A stretch of 64,000 nucleotides of DNA from Novosphingobium profundi (GCF_018491765.1 NZ_JABWCU010000008.1:186001-250000); one strand, 5' to 3'. Positions 30,625 to 38,679 are shown, numbered from the stretch's first letter. The notes: generated by a model not told the origin, from the letters alone. Numbers and translations: made by a program.

Positions 30625-30705
30625 GCGGCGTGGACGTCCCTCTTGAAAGCGTTCGTTCTGCCCTGTCGGCCGCTATCTAGGATCGCAAGGCCGGTCTGGA
30701 AAGGG

Positions 30706-31734
30706 TCAGTTGCGTTCCCAGGCCCGTACGACGGCCAGAAGCCGCTCGACATGGGCGATCGGGGTGTGCTGGCCGATGCCGTGTCCGAGATTGAAGACAT
30801 GGGGGCGGTTCGCGAAGGCATCAAGCACGCGGCGCGCACCGCTCTCCAGATCAGGCCCGCCCGCGAGCACCTGGAGCGGATCGAAATTGCCCTGGACGGG
30901 CATTCCTGCGGGCAGTTCGCGCGCGGCCCAGACCGGGTCGATGGTCTCGTCGACACCGACCGCGTCGACACCGGTCTCGCGGGCGTAGCCGGGAAGCTTC
31001 TCGCCCGCTCCCTTGGGAAAGCCGATGATTGGGGTTTCAGGATGACGCTTGCGCACTTCGTCCACGATCCGCGCGTTGGGCGCGATCACCCAGCGCTCGA
31101 ACTGGGTCGGCGACAGAGTCCCGGCCCAGGAGTCGAAGAGCTGCACCGCTTCGGCGCCGGCTTCGATCTGGCCGCACAGATATTCCACGGTCACCCCGGT
31201 CACTGCATCGATGATCGCCTGGAAGCCTTCCGGATCGGCGTAAGCCATCGCGCGCGTCTCCGCCTGGTCACGACTCCCCTCGCCTGCGGTCATGTACGTG
31301 GCGACCGTCCAGGGCGATCCTGCAAAGCCCAGCATCGTCGTTTCGGTTCCCAGCTGGGCGCGAACCTTGCGAACCGTTTCGTAGATCGGTGAGAGTCGTT
31401 CGGGCACCGGGACGAGAGCCTCGAGGGCATGATCGACGAGCCGGGGAGTCAGCCTGGGCCCCTCGCCAGCCAGGAAGGTGAGGTCCTGCCCCATCGCGTA
31501 AGGCACGATCAGGATGTCGGAGAAGAGGATCGCGCCGTCGAAGCCGAAGCGGCGGATGGGTTGCAGGGTGATCTCGGCAGCCGCGTCGGTATCGTAGACG
31601 AGGGCCAGGAATCCGCCCTTCTCGGCTCGCAAGGCGCGGTATTCGGGCAGATAGCGGCCAGCCTGGCGCATGAGCCATACCGGGCGCTTGTGCGTGTTCG
31701 TACCGCGCAGAGTGTCGAGAAGAAGACCAGGCAT
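30706..31734 (-). CDS. hemE: uroporphyrinogen decarboxylase
   Basis: A 342-residue cytosolic enzyme that decarboxylates uroporphyrinogen III to coproporphyrinogen III. Family marks are RPVWLMRQAGRYLPEYR near the start, FGFDGAILFSDILIVP, FAGSPWTVATYM, LFDSWAGTLSP and FNLGHGIGQHTPI at the end. hemE next to the replication origin is a known alphaproteobacterial arrangement (Caulobacter), and the DNA directly upstream of its start at 31734 shows origin-like features. Confidence 0.97.
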   Translation of the reverse strand: MPGLLLDTLRGTNTHKRPVWLMRQAGRYLPEYRALRAEKGGFLALVYDTDAAAEITLQPIRRFGFDGAILFSDILIVPYAMGQDLTFLAGEGPRLTPRLVDHALEALVPVPERLSPIYETVRKVRAQLGTETTMLGFAGSPWTVATYMTAGEGSRDQAETRAMAYADPEGFQAIIDAVTGVTVEYLCGQIEAGAEAVQLFDSWAGTLSPTQFERWVIAPNARIVDEVRKRHPETPIIGFPKGAGEKLPGYARETGVDAVGVDETIDPVWAARELPAGMPVQGNFDPLQVLAGGPDLESGARRVLDAFANRPHVFNLGHGIGQHTPIAHVERLLAVVRAWERN

Positions 31735-31756
31735 CGCGTTCTATTCCGATCCAATC

Positions 31757-31781
31757 AAAAAAATTTAGAATTTTTATAAAA
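31757..31781. other. AT-rich candidate unwinding element
   Basis: 25 bases with a single G (31768), unlike the GC-rich surroundings, next to hemE and 23 bases from the first DnaA-box-like site; the expected position of a DNA unwinding element. Confidence 0.7.
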
Positions 31782-31803
31782 GGTTGAAGGAGTCTGTTGG
31801 CCC

Positions 31804-31812
31804 TGTGGATAT
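31804..31812 (-). other. DnaA-box-like site 1
   Basis: Minus strand ATATCCACA, one base off TTATCCACA. Confidence 0.65.
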
Positions 31813-31903
31813 CGGGGATTGGCGGGCAATGCCCGAATTGTCCCCGGATGAACAGTGCCGATGAGTCCGAACGACTCTTGCTGACTCCCGAGTCAAAGAT
31901 TCG

Positions 31904-31912
31904 TTATCCGCA
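31904..31912 (+). other. DnaA-box-like site 2
   Basis: TTATCCGCA, one base off TTATCCACA; two weaker sites face each other just downstream (31913-31933). Confidence 0.6.
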
Positions 31913-32035
31913 CTCTCCACAGGCTGTGGATGGAATCTGGAGCCTGTCCAGAAGTGGAGGAGTGAATCCGGGGTAGCGGGGAGGAAAGCGACCTCTCCGG
32001 TTGTCACCGGTTCTGTCCCGTGGTTTATGGCCCCT

Positions 32036-32044
32036 CTATCCACA
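32036..32044 (+). other. DnaA-box-like site 3
   Basis: CTATCCACA, one base off TTATCCACA, 41 bases before the ppsR start. Confidence 0.65.
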
Positions 32045-32084
32045 GGGCTGTCCCGTTCCCCCGGAAGGACGCTAAAGGGCTGGC

Positions 32085-32930
32085 ATGGCACGTTTCCACC
32101 TCCACCTCCTCTCGGACTCGACCGGCGAAACGCTCGAGATGATCGCCAAGGCCGCGCTTGCGCAGTTCGACGATACCGAAGTCCTGCGCCACTTCTGGCC
32201 GATGGTCCGCTCGCAGCAGCACCTCGATCGGATCATGGGCGAGATCGCCAGCAATCCAGGCCTCGTCTTCTTCACGCTCGTCAACGAGGATACCCGCAGC
32301 CGGCTCGAGGAGAAGTGCCAGTTGCTCGGCCTGCCTGCGATCGCGGTGCTCGACGGGGTGACCGACGCCCTCGAGGCGCTGCTCGGGCAGGAAGCCAAGG
32401 GGCGCCCCGGACGCCAGCACAAGCTCGACGACGCCTACTTTGCGCGCGTCGACGCGATCCAGTTCACCATCGCCCACGACGATGGCATTGCCTGGGAGGA
32501 CTGGGAGGAGGCCGATATCATCCTTGCCGGCGTCTCGCGCACCAGCAAGACACCGACCTCGATCTACCTCGCCAACCGCGGGTTCAAGGTGGCCAATATC
32601 CCGATCGTGCCCGAGAGCCCTCCCCCGGGGCTTCTGTTCGGGCTCAAGCGGCCGATGGTGGTGGGGCTCACCACCGCGCCCGAGCGCCTGATCCAGGTGC
32701 GGCGCAATCGCCTGCTCTCGCTCAGCCAGTCGCCCGATACCGATTACGTCCAGCAGGAGAAGGTCGAAAGCGAAGTGAAATACGCAAGGCGTATGTTCGC
32801 GGACAATTCCTGGCCGGTCATCGACGTGACCCGCCGTTCGATCGAGGAGACGGCGGCGGCGGTGATCAACCTCTTCAACGAACGCAAGGCCTCGGGTCGG
32901 CAGGGCCAGATCGGCCCGAAGCCGATTTGA
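32085..32930 (+). CDS. ppsR: pyruvate, phosphate dikinase regulatory protein (DUF299)
   Basis: A 281-residue bifunctional kinase/phosphorylase that controls PEP synthase or pyruvate phosphate dikinase by threonine phosphorylation. It starts MARFHLHLLSDSTGETLEM and has the P-loop-like GVSRTSKTPTSIYLA. The enzyme target is not in the window, so PpsR versus PDRP identity is open. First gene to the right of the candidate origin, followed by maf, aroE, coaE and dnaQ in the same direction. Confidence 0.92.
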   Translation: MARFHLHLLSDSTGETLEMIAKAALAQFDDTEVLRHFWPMVRSQQHLDRIMGEIASNPGLVFFTLVNEDTRSRLEEKCQLLGLPAIAVLDGVTDALEALLGQEAKGRPGRQHKLDDAYFARVDAIQFTIAHDDGIAWEDWEEADIILAGVSRTSKTPTSIYLANRGFKVANIPIVPESPPPGLLFGLKRPMVVGLTTAPERLIQVRRNRLLSLSQSPDTDYVQQEKVESEVKYARRMFADNSWPVIDVTRRSIEETAAAVINLFNERKASGRQGQIGPKPI

Positions 32931-32966
32931 GCCCCCAGGGCTATCTGAACAAACGAGCAGCGAACC

Positions 32967-33563
32967 ATGATCGTACTTGCATCGAAGAGCGCCTCGCGCC
33001 GCGCCATGCTCGAAGCGGCCGATATCGCCTTCACCGTGAAGCCCTCGCAGGTCGACGAGCGCGCCATCGAGGAGGCGCTCGGCGAGGCTGCCCCACACGA
33101 CGTCGCCCTGGCGCTGGCGCGCGCGAAGGCGCTTGGTGTTTCACGTGAAACACCGGGGGAACTGGTCCTGGGCAGCGATTCGCTGGTCGTTTGCGACGGT
33201 GTGCGCTTCGACAAGCCCGCGGACCGCGCGGCAGCGGCCAAGCACTTGCGCTTCTTTTCGGGCAAGGTGATGCACCTGCACAGCGCCGCAGCGCTCACGC
33301 GTGGCAACGAGGTGCTCTGGGCCGAAGCCGCTGAAGCGCGGCTTCACGTTGCGGCGCTTTCGGACGATTTCATCGAACGCTATCTTGAGGCCGAATGGCC
33401 CGAAGTCGGTCACTGCGTCGGCGTGTTCCGTATCGAGGGGCGCGGGGTGCAGCTTTTCGACGCGATCGAGGGCGACTACTTCACGATTCTGGGCATGCCC
33501 CTGCTCAAGGTCCAGTCCGCCTTGCGCGCGCTGGGACATCTCGAAGGACATCCGCAACCATGA
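32967..33563 (+). CDS. Maf-like nucleoside triphosphate pyrophosphatase
   Basis: A 198-residue protein that starts MIVLASKSASRRAMLEAADI and has VLGSDSLVVCDG and HCVGVFRIEGRGVQLFDAIEGDY (in parts), as in the Maf/YceF family of house-cleaning pyrophosphatases. A parS palindrome at 33137-33152 encodes GVSRETPG where homologues usually carry a variable loop. The stop overlaps the aroE start as ATGA. Confidence 0.92.
   Translation: MIVLASKSASRRAMLEAADIAFTVKPSQVDERAIEEALGEAAPHDVALALARAKALGVSRETPGELVLGSDSLVVCDGVRFDKPADRAAAAKHLRFFSGKVMHLHSAAALTRGNEVLWAEAAEARLHVAALSDDFIERYLEAEWPEVGHCVGVFRIEGRGVQLFDAIEGDYFTILGMPLLKVQSALRALGHLEGHPQP
33137..33152. promoter_or_regulatory. parS site 7 (inside maf)
   Basis: TGTTTCACGTGAAACA, perfect palindrome with flanking symmetry (GGTGTTTC...GAAACACC). 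The only parS copy on the right side of the candidate origin, about 1.2 kb from it. Confidence 0.92.
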
Positions 33564-34414
33564 CGCCCTACGCCGAAGTGATTGGCGATCCGATCGCCCA
33601 GTCGAAGTCGCCGGTGATCCACAATTTCTGGATCGAGCAGCTGGGGATCGAGGCGCGCTACGACCATTGCCACGTGACCCGCGAGGGCCTGGCCGACTAC
33701 CTCGCGCAGCGCCGCGACGATCCGGCCTGGCGCGGGTGCAACGTCACGATGCCGCACAAGCTCGCGGTCATGCCCTTGCTCGACCGGCTCGAACCGATCG
33801 CCAAGACGATCGGCGCGGTGAACACGATCCTGCGCGAAGACGACGGCACGCTCACCGGCACCAACACCGACGCGCCCGGCTTCCTCGAGCCCTTGCGCCC
33901 CCTTCTGGCCAAAACCCATCTCTTCCGCATGGCGCGCGTCCTCGGCACGGGCGGCGCGGCACGTGCGATCGTCGCGGCGCTGGCGGCCGAGCACTTCACC
34001 ATCGTGCTCGCCGGGCGCAGCCCCGAAAAGGCACGTTCGATGCTCGACGAAATTGCGCCCGACGGCGAACACCACGCCATCGCGTTCGACCACTTCGCCG
34101 ATGCCACCGATTTCGCCTTCGACGACCGCCAGGGTTGCTTCGACCTCATCGTCAACGCCAGCCCGCTGGGCATGACCGGGCAGCCCCCCCTGCCCTTCGA
34201 CTTCAGCCATGCGCCGCCCGCCTCGGTGGTCTACGACATCGTCACCAGCCCGCTCGAGACCGCCTTCCTGCGCGAGGCCCACGCGAAGGGCTTCGCCACC
34301 GTTGACGGACTCTCCATGCTGATCGGGCAGGCCGACGTTGCCTTCGCGCGCTTCTTTGGCGCGAAGGCGCCGCGCGAACACGACGAGGCCCTGCGCGCGC
34401 GGATCGCGTCCTGA
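33560..34414 (+). CDS. aroE: shikimate dehydrogenase
   Basis: A 284-residue NADPH-dependent enzyme of the aromatic amino-acid pathway, reducing 3-dehydroshikimate. It starts MTPYAEVIGDPIAQSKSPVIH, with the catalytic lysine/aspartate regions NVTMPHKLAVM and NTDAPGF, nucleotide-binding VLGTGGAARAIVAAL, and VNASPLGMTG. The start at 33560 is fixed by similarity and by ATGA overlap with maf. Confidence 0.95.
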   Translation: MTPYAEVIGDPIAQSKSPVIHNFWIEQLGIEARYDHCHVTREGLADYLAQRRDDPAWRGCNVTMPHKLAVMPLLDRLEPIAKTIGAVNTILREDDGTLTGTNTDAPGFLEPLRPLLAKTHLFRMARVLGTGGAARAIVAALAAEHFTIVLAGRSPEKARSMLDEIAPDGEHHAIAFDHFADATDFAFDDRQGCFDLIVNASPLGMTGQPPLPFDFSHAPPASVVYDIVTSPLETAFLREAHAKGFATVDGLSMLIGQADVAFARFFGAKAPREHDEALRARIAS

Positions 34415-34459
34415 GGCGCTCCTGAAGGAGCGTGCGGGACAATCGGGAGAGTTGAAAGG

Positions 34460-35077
34460 ATGACGAAAGCCGCGTCTGGAAAATCCGGTCCTTTCGTTCT
34501 TGGCCTCACCGGATCGATCGGCATGGGCAAGTCGACCGTTGCGGGCATGTTTCGCGAACTGGGCGTGCCGGTGTTCGATGCGGACGCCGAAGTCCATCGC
34601 CTGCAGGGGCCCGGTGGTGAACTGCTCGCTGCGATCGAGGCCGCCTTTCCCGGCACGACCGGTCCCGCCGGTGTCGACCGGGGGGCTTTGGGCGCAGCCG
34701 TGTTCGGGGACCCGCATGCGCTCGCGCGGCTCGAGGCCATCGTCCATCCCGTGGTCGCGAATCGCCGCGCGGCGTTCCTGCGGGCCGAGGCCGCGCATCC
34801 TCTCCTTATTCTCGATATACCGCTGCTTTACGAAAAGGGCGGATACCGGGAGCTCGATGGCGTTGCGGTGGTCTCCGCGCCGCCTGCGGTCCAGCGCGAA
34901 CGCGTGCTTGCGCGTGAGGGTATGAGCGCGGAAAAATTCGAGAGGATTCTGGCACTTCAGGTGCCCGACTCTAAGAAGAGGGAAAGGGCCGATTTCGTGA
35001 TCGATACGGGAACCAGCCTGGAGGCGACGCGCGCGCAGGTTTGCGCGCTCGTGACGAAGTTGGGCCGTGCAGAATAA
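34460..35077 (+). CDS. coaE: dephospho-CoA kinase
   Basis: A 205-residue P-loop kinase for the last step of coenzyme A synthesis. It shows LGLTGSIGMGKSTVAGMF, VFDADAEVHRL and LLILDIPLLYEKGGYRELD. It lies between aroE and dnaQ, a common alphaproteobacterial order. Confidence 0.95.
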   Translation: MTKAASGKSGPFVLGLTGSIGMGKSTVAGMFRELGVPVFDADAEVHRLQGPGGELLAAIEAAFPGTTGPAGVDRGALGAAVFGDPHALARLEAIVHPVVANRRAAFLRAEAAHPLLILDIPLLYEKGGYRELDGVAVVSAPPAVQRERVLAREGMSAEKFERILALQVPDSKKRERADFVIDTGTSLEATRAQVCALVTKLGRAE

Positions 35078-35127
35078 TCGGCGTCCGGCCCTTGCACACG
35101 GGCCACGTCAGGCAGATATGAGATAAG

Positions 35128-35811
35128 ATGCGAGAGATTATCTTCGATACCGAAACGACCGGATTCGACCCCAAGAACGGGGACCGCATGGTTGAAATCG
35201 GATGCGTCGAGATGGTCAACCGGGTGGAAACGGGGCGCACCTACCACGCCTACTTCAACCCCGAACGGTCGATGCCCGCCGAAGCCGAGGCGGTCCATGG
35301 ACTGTCCGACGCCTTCCTGGCCGACAAACCGCTTTTCGGTGCCTGTGCGCAGGAGTTCCTCGCCTTCATCGAGGACAGCCCGATGGTGGCGCACAACGCC
35401 AGCTTCGACTTCAACTTCATCAACGCCGAACTCGCGCTGGTGGGCCTGCCCGAGGTCAGCCGCGAGCGCATGGTCGACACCGTGGCGCTCGCCAAGGCAC
35501 GCCATCCGGGCTCGAAGCTGTCGCTGGACGCGCTTTGCTCGCGCTATGGAATTGATCGAAGTCATCGTACCAAGCACGGCGCCTTGCTAGACGCCGAATT
35601 GTTGGCGCAGGTCTACGTCGAACTGCGTGGCGGTCGTCAGATCGGCCTCGAACTGGTCGCTGAAACAACTGAAATCGTGTCGGAAACCAAGGTCCTCGTC
35701 CGAAAGGACCGGCCTTTTCGACAGCCGCGTCCCCACGCGGCTACCCAAGCCGAGCTCGCGGCGCACGCCGCGTTCCTGGCAACGGTCGATACCCCGCTCT
35801 GGGGTGCCTGA
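35128..35811 (+). CDS. dnaQ: DNA polymerase III epsilon subunit (proofreading exonuclease)
   Basis: A 227-residue 3'-5' exonuclease. Exo I is IFDTETTGFDPKNGD, Exo II is VAHNASFDFNFINAEL and Exo III is HGALLDAELLAQVY. The C-terminal tail (basic, KDRPFRQPRPHAATQAELAA) probably contacts the polymerase subunit. Located 3 kb from the candidate origin. Confidence 0.95.
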   Translation: MREIIFDTETTGFDPKNGDRMVEIGCVEMVNRVETGRTYHAYFNPERSMPAEAEAVHGLSDAFLADKPLFGACAQEFLAFIEDSPMVAHNASFDFNFINAELALVGLPEVSRERMVDTVALAKARHPGSKLSLDALCSRYGIDRSHRTKHGALLDAELLAQVYVELRGGRQIGLELVAETTEIVSETKVLVRKDRPFRQPRPHAATQAELAAHAAFLATVDTPLWGA

Positions 35812-35838
35812 TAACAATAGCAAGAGGAGTATTCGCCC

Positions 35839-36426
35839 ATGGATATCCGTGTCTCCGGTCATCAAGTCGAAACCGGCGAGGCCCTGCAGATCCACGCCAA
35901 CGAACGGCTGACGGCGATCACTGAAAAGTACTTCAACCGGGCTATATCGTCTCAGGTGACATTCGGCCGAGCGCCGGCCGGAGCTTTCCGCTGCGACATC
36001 GTGATGCACGCCATGCAGAACCTCGTACTCAAGGGCACCGGCCTCGCGCAGGACGCGCACGTCTCTCTCGACCAGGCTGCGGAGAAGATCGACAAGCAGC
36101 TGCGTCGCTACAAGCGCCGCCTCAAGGATCGCAGCGAGCAGGCCGCGCACGCCCTCGCCATGGCCGACGGCACGGTGATGGAAGAAGCGGCCTACACAAT
36201 CTTCGAAGAGATTTCGCTTGAACATGAAGAAGACATCGAGACCGATGCACCCGTGGTGATTGCCGAGACACGTGTCGACATTCCCGAGGCCACCGTTTCG
36301 GACGCGGTCATGATGCTCGACTTGCGCAACACTACCGCGCTCTTCTTCAAAAATGCTGGCACCGGGCGCCATAATATGGTCTACCGCCGCGGCGACGGTT
36401 CGATCGGGTGGGTTGAACCGGCCTGA
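35839..36426 (+). CDS. hpf: ribosome hibernation-promoting factor, long form
   Basis: A 195-residue protein. The N-terminal S30AE domain (DIRVSGHQVETGEALQIHA, FRCDIVMHAMQNLVLKG) is joined by a linker to the C-terminal dimerisation domain (MMLDLRNTTALFFKNAGTG, VYRRGDGSIGWVEPA). Long HPF makes 100S ribosome dimers in slow growth. AGGAG stands 9 bases before the ATG. Confidence 0.95.
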   Translation: MDIRVSGHQVETGEALQIHANERLTAITEKYFNRAISSQVTFGRAPAGAFRCDIVMHAMQNLVLKGTGLAQDAHVSLDQAAEKIDKQLRRYKRRLKDRSEQAAHALAMADGTVMEEAAYTIFEEISLEHEEDIETDAPVVIAETRVDIPEATVSDAVMMLDLRNTTALFFKNAGTGRHNMVYRRGDGSIGWVEPA

Positions 36427-36467
36427 CGGGCTTGCGCAATCCCGCATTTCTCGCAATGGGAAATGGT

Positions 36468-36491
36468 CAGCCCCCGAGTTTTCGGGGGCTG
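36468..36491. terminator. strong hairpin between hpf and ptsN
   Basis: CAGCCCCCGA (36468-36477) pairs perfectly with TCGGGGGCTG (36482-36491) around a GTTT loop. No T run follows, so it could terminate, attenuate, or protect the hpf mRNA 3' end. Confidence 0.6.
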
Positions 36492-36544
36492 GTCGTGCAC
36501 AGATTAGATGGAAGAATGGTCATCCGACCTCACTACACGCCGCA

Positions 36545-37006
36545 ATGACCAGTCTCTTCACCCTGTTGCCGGCCGCTGTCACCGCCATCGACGTTGACGG
36601 CAAGGACGCCATCTTCAAGCATATCGCGGGCGTGTTCGCGCAGGTCTATGGCCTTGATCGCGAGATTGTCCTTGCCAGCATCCTTGAACGCGAACAGCTT
36701 GGCAGCACCGGTTTCGGGCGCCGCGTCGCCATTCCGCATGCGCGGATCGAAGGGTTGAAGCGCCCGGTCGCCGCGGTCGTGCGGCTGAATACCCCGGTCG
36801 AGTTCCAGTCCGCCGACGGTTTGCCGGTTGACCTCGTGTTCGGCCTGCTCTCGCCTTACGGCGCGGGCGCCACGCACCTTCATGCGCTGGCCGCGATCTC
36901 GCGCATGATGCGCAACGAGCGCATGCACGATGCGCTGATGGACGCGCCCGGCCCCGAGGCGCTCTACGCGCTGCTCAGCAATGTCATCGAGCGCGATGCT
37001 GCCTGA
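36545..37006 (+). CDS. ptsN: PTS IIA-like nitrogen-regulatory protein (EIIA-Ntr)
   Basis: A 153-residue EIIA domain. It starts MTSLFTLLPAAVTAIDVDGKD; the phosphorylated histidine is in GRRVAIPHARIEG. It receives phosphate from the nitrogen PTS and affects nitrogen and potassium physiology. The start at 36545 matches the conserved N-terminus. hpf-ptsN is a common pair, but rpoN is not next to it here. Confidence 0.93.
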   Translation: MTSLFTLLPAAVTAIDVDGKDAIFKHIAGVFAQVYGLDREIVLASILEREQLGSTGFGRRVAIPHARIEGLKRPVAAVVRLNTPVEFQSADGLPVDLVFGLLSPYGAGATHLHALAAISRMMRNERMHDALMDAPGPEALYALLSNVIERDAA

Positions 37007-37469
37007 AGCGGGCCCGACCGGCGCAAACCTGCACTGGCGCGCGCTGGAAAGCCTCTACGCCTCGGCTGCGATCAACCAGACCTTCGAATCCTCGCTCGAG
37101 ATCCTGGGTGAAGGGCGTGCGCGCATTCATTTCGACGTCACCCCGGCGGTGTTCCATGCGGCTGGCGCCGCGCACGGCACGATCTATTTCAAGATGCTCG
37201 ACGATGCAGCCTTCTACGCGGCCAACACCTTGGTGACCGATCGCTTCCTGCTGACGACTTCGTTCAACCTGCACCTGACCAAGCCGATCACCGGCGGGCG
37301 CCTTGTCGCCGAGGGGACCTGGGTGAGCGGGCGGCGGCGGGTCTTCGTTGCGGAATCGCGCCTGATCGACGAGGCCGGCGATGAGGTCGGCCGGGGCAGC
37401 GGCACCTTCATGCGCTCGCGCATCGCTCTCTCGAGCCTGGCCGGTTACGGCGCGGCCACGAAGCGCTGA
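36981..37469 (+). CDS. PaaI family thioesterase (hotdog fold)
   Basis: A 162-residue hotdog thioesterase-like protein. The core is AAGAAHGTIYFKMLDDAAFYAAN and TTSFNLHLTKPITGG. It should hydrolyse acyl-CoA, with unknown acyl group. The frame starts at 36981, overlapping the ptsN end by 26 bases; an alternative ATG at 36996 overlaps by 11. Translationally coupled to ptsN in either case. Confidence 0.85.
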   Translation: MSSSAMLPEAGPTGANLHWRALESLYASAAINQTFESSLEILGEGRARIHFDVTPAVFHAAGAAHGTIYFKMLDDAAFYAANTLVTDRFLLTTSFNLHLTKPITGGRLVAEGTWVSGRRRVFVAESRLIDEAGDEVGRGSGTFMRSRIALSSLAGYGAATKR

Positions 37470-37473
37470 GCCG

Positions 37474-37803
37474 GTGGACGCCCGCCTTCCCGCACATCTC
37501 GAAGTGAGCGGCCTGTTGCGCCGCGTCGAAGCCGAAGGCGGCTTCGGGATGGTGCTGAGCAAGGGCGAGCGCGACGCCGGTACGCTCATGCTCGTGCTGG
37601 TTGAAAAAGGCCGTGATTCAAGAGCTTATGAACGCATGCCGCAGCTCGACGGAACTCGGTCCTGGACGCTTTCCAAAGCTCAAGATCCTGAAAAACCTTG
37701 GGAATTTTCCGAATTTCTGGACCGGCGCGGCGCGCAGGACCCCGATTTGTGGATCGTAGAACTGGACGTCTCCGATTCCGAGCGGTTCATCGTTAACGGT
37801 TAG
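37474..37803 (+). CDS. DUF1491 family protein
   Basis: A 109-residue protein beginning (from GTG at 37474) VDARLPAHLEVSGLLRRVEAEGG, with FGMVLSKGERDAGTLMLVL and LWIVELDVSDSERFIV, matching the DUF1491 family. Function unknown. It starts 4 bases after the thioesterase stop, so is co-transcribed. The GTG is chosen because family similarity begins at that point. Confidence 0.83.
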   Translation: MDARLPAHLEVSGLLRRVEAEGGFGMVLSKGERDAGTLMLVLVEKGRDSRAYERMPQLDGTRSWTLSKAQDPEKPWEFSEFLDRRGAQDPDLWIVELDVSDSERFIVNG

Positions 37804-38001
37804 TTTTCGGCCTTGACTTGCAAGCCTTGCAAGCTAAACGGCCCGTCGCAGACGCGAAAGCGGCCACGGTGGCATTTCGGCACACCAGGCTAGCACGCAG
37901 ACGGGGGATCGTCGGCAGGCTCGAACGAATAGGAAACGGCTCTCAGAGCCATTTCGTTCCAGCCTGTGTCGGACCGGTTCACCGCATTTGACCTTGTGTT
38001 G

Positions 38002-38679
38002 ATGGGTACGAAGCTTGAATGGGCGAGCGCACTGGCGCTGGCCGCATCTGTTGTTACTGCCGTATTGAGCACCCAGGGTTCGGGTGCCGCCGCGTCGGAT
38101 TATCTTCCGATACCGGCCATCATGCAGGAACCCGCGCAGCCGGTCCTCGAGGCCCCTGCCCCCTCCGCGACCGCTTCCGCCGTCGGCGATGATGCCAAGG
38201 ACGATGTGACCTTCGTTGCGCGTCCCGTGGTTCAGGCCCTTCCGGAAGAGCCGGTCGAGGACACCGCGACCTCGCTCGCGCAGCTTGTCGCCATGCAGGA
38301 CATGCCCGAGCAGCTCAGCCGCGACATGCGCTGTCTTGCCGGCGCGATCTATTTCGAGGCGCGCGGGGAATCGCTCGAAGGCCAGCTTGCGGTCGGCCGC
38401 GTGGTCGTCAACCGCAGCGATTCGGGCCGTTTCCCCGACAGCTACTGCGGCGTCGTGCTGCAGCCCTCGCAGTTCTCGTTCGTGCGCCGTGGGCGCCTGC
38501 CGCACATTCCGCAGAAGTCGGCGGCGTGGAAGCGTGCCGTTGCGGTTGCCAGCATTGCGGTGGCCGACAGCTGGACCAATCCCGCCAAGGGCGCGCTGTT
38601 CTTCCATTCGGCGCGCGTGTCGCCGCGCTGGAGCCGCAATCGGCTGGCCCGCGTCGACAACCACGTTTTCTATCGCTGA
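38002..38679 (+). CDS. SleB-type cell wall hydrolase
   Basis: An approximately 225-residue protein. The N-terminal segment LEWASALALAASVVTAVL is a signal/anchor helix, followed by a proline/alanine-rich linker and the Hydrolase_2 domain: CLAGAIYFEARGESLEGQLAVG (in parts), VVVNRSDSGRFPDSYCGVVLQ, SQFSFVRRGRLP and GALFFHSARVSPRW. It probably cleaves peptidoglycan. A longer start, GTG at 37966, remains possible; neither has a strong ribosome site. A terminator follows. Confidence 0.85.
   Translation: MGTKLEWASALALAASVVTAVLSTQGSGAAASDYLPIPAIMQEPAQPVLEAPAPSATASAVGDDAKDDVTFVARPVVQALPEEPVEDTATSLAQLVAMQDMPEQLSRDMRCLAGAIYFEARGESLEGQLAVGRVVVNRSDSGRFPDSYCGVVLQPSQFSFVRRGRLPHIPQKSAAWKRAVAVASIAVADSWTNPAKGALFFHSARVSPRWSRNRLARVDNHVFYR

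Larger units (their letters stand above)
31790..31968. promoter_or_regulatory. cluster of eight GANTC sites in the origin
   Basis: GANTC occurs at 31790, 31863, 31873, 31883, 31890, 31898, 31933 and 31964. GANTC is the target of the CcrM-type methyltransferase of alphaproteobacteria. Random expectation is about one per 256 bases, so eight in 179 bases is strongly enriched. Confidence 0.8.
31735..32084. other. oriC: candidate chromosomal replication origin (oriC)
   Basis: A 350-base gene-free stretch between divergent hemE and ppsR. It contains a nearly pure A/T run (31757-31781), three DnaA-box-like 9-mers one base off TTATCCACA (31804-31812, 31904-31912, 32036-32044), two weaker boxes (31913-31921, 31925-31933) and eight GANTC sites. 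The hemE-adjacent position matches the origin of Caulobacter, and the parS sites flank it. Identification is from sequence and context only. Confidence 0.85.

Noticed and set aside
34417..34432. CGCTCC/GGAGCG hairpin between aroE and coaE
   Set aside because: Only 6 bp with no T run and located inside an apparent operon.
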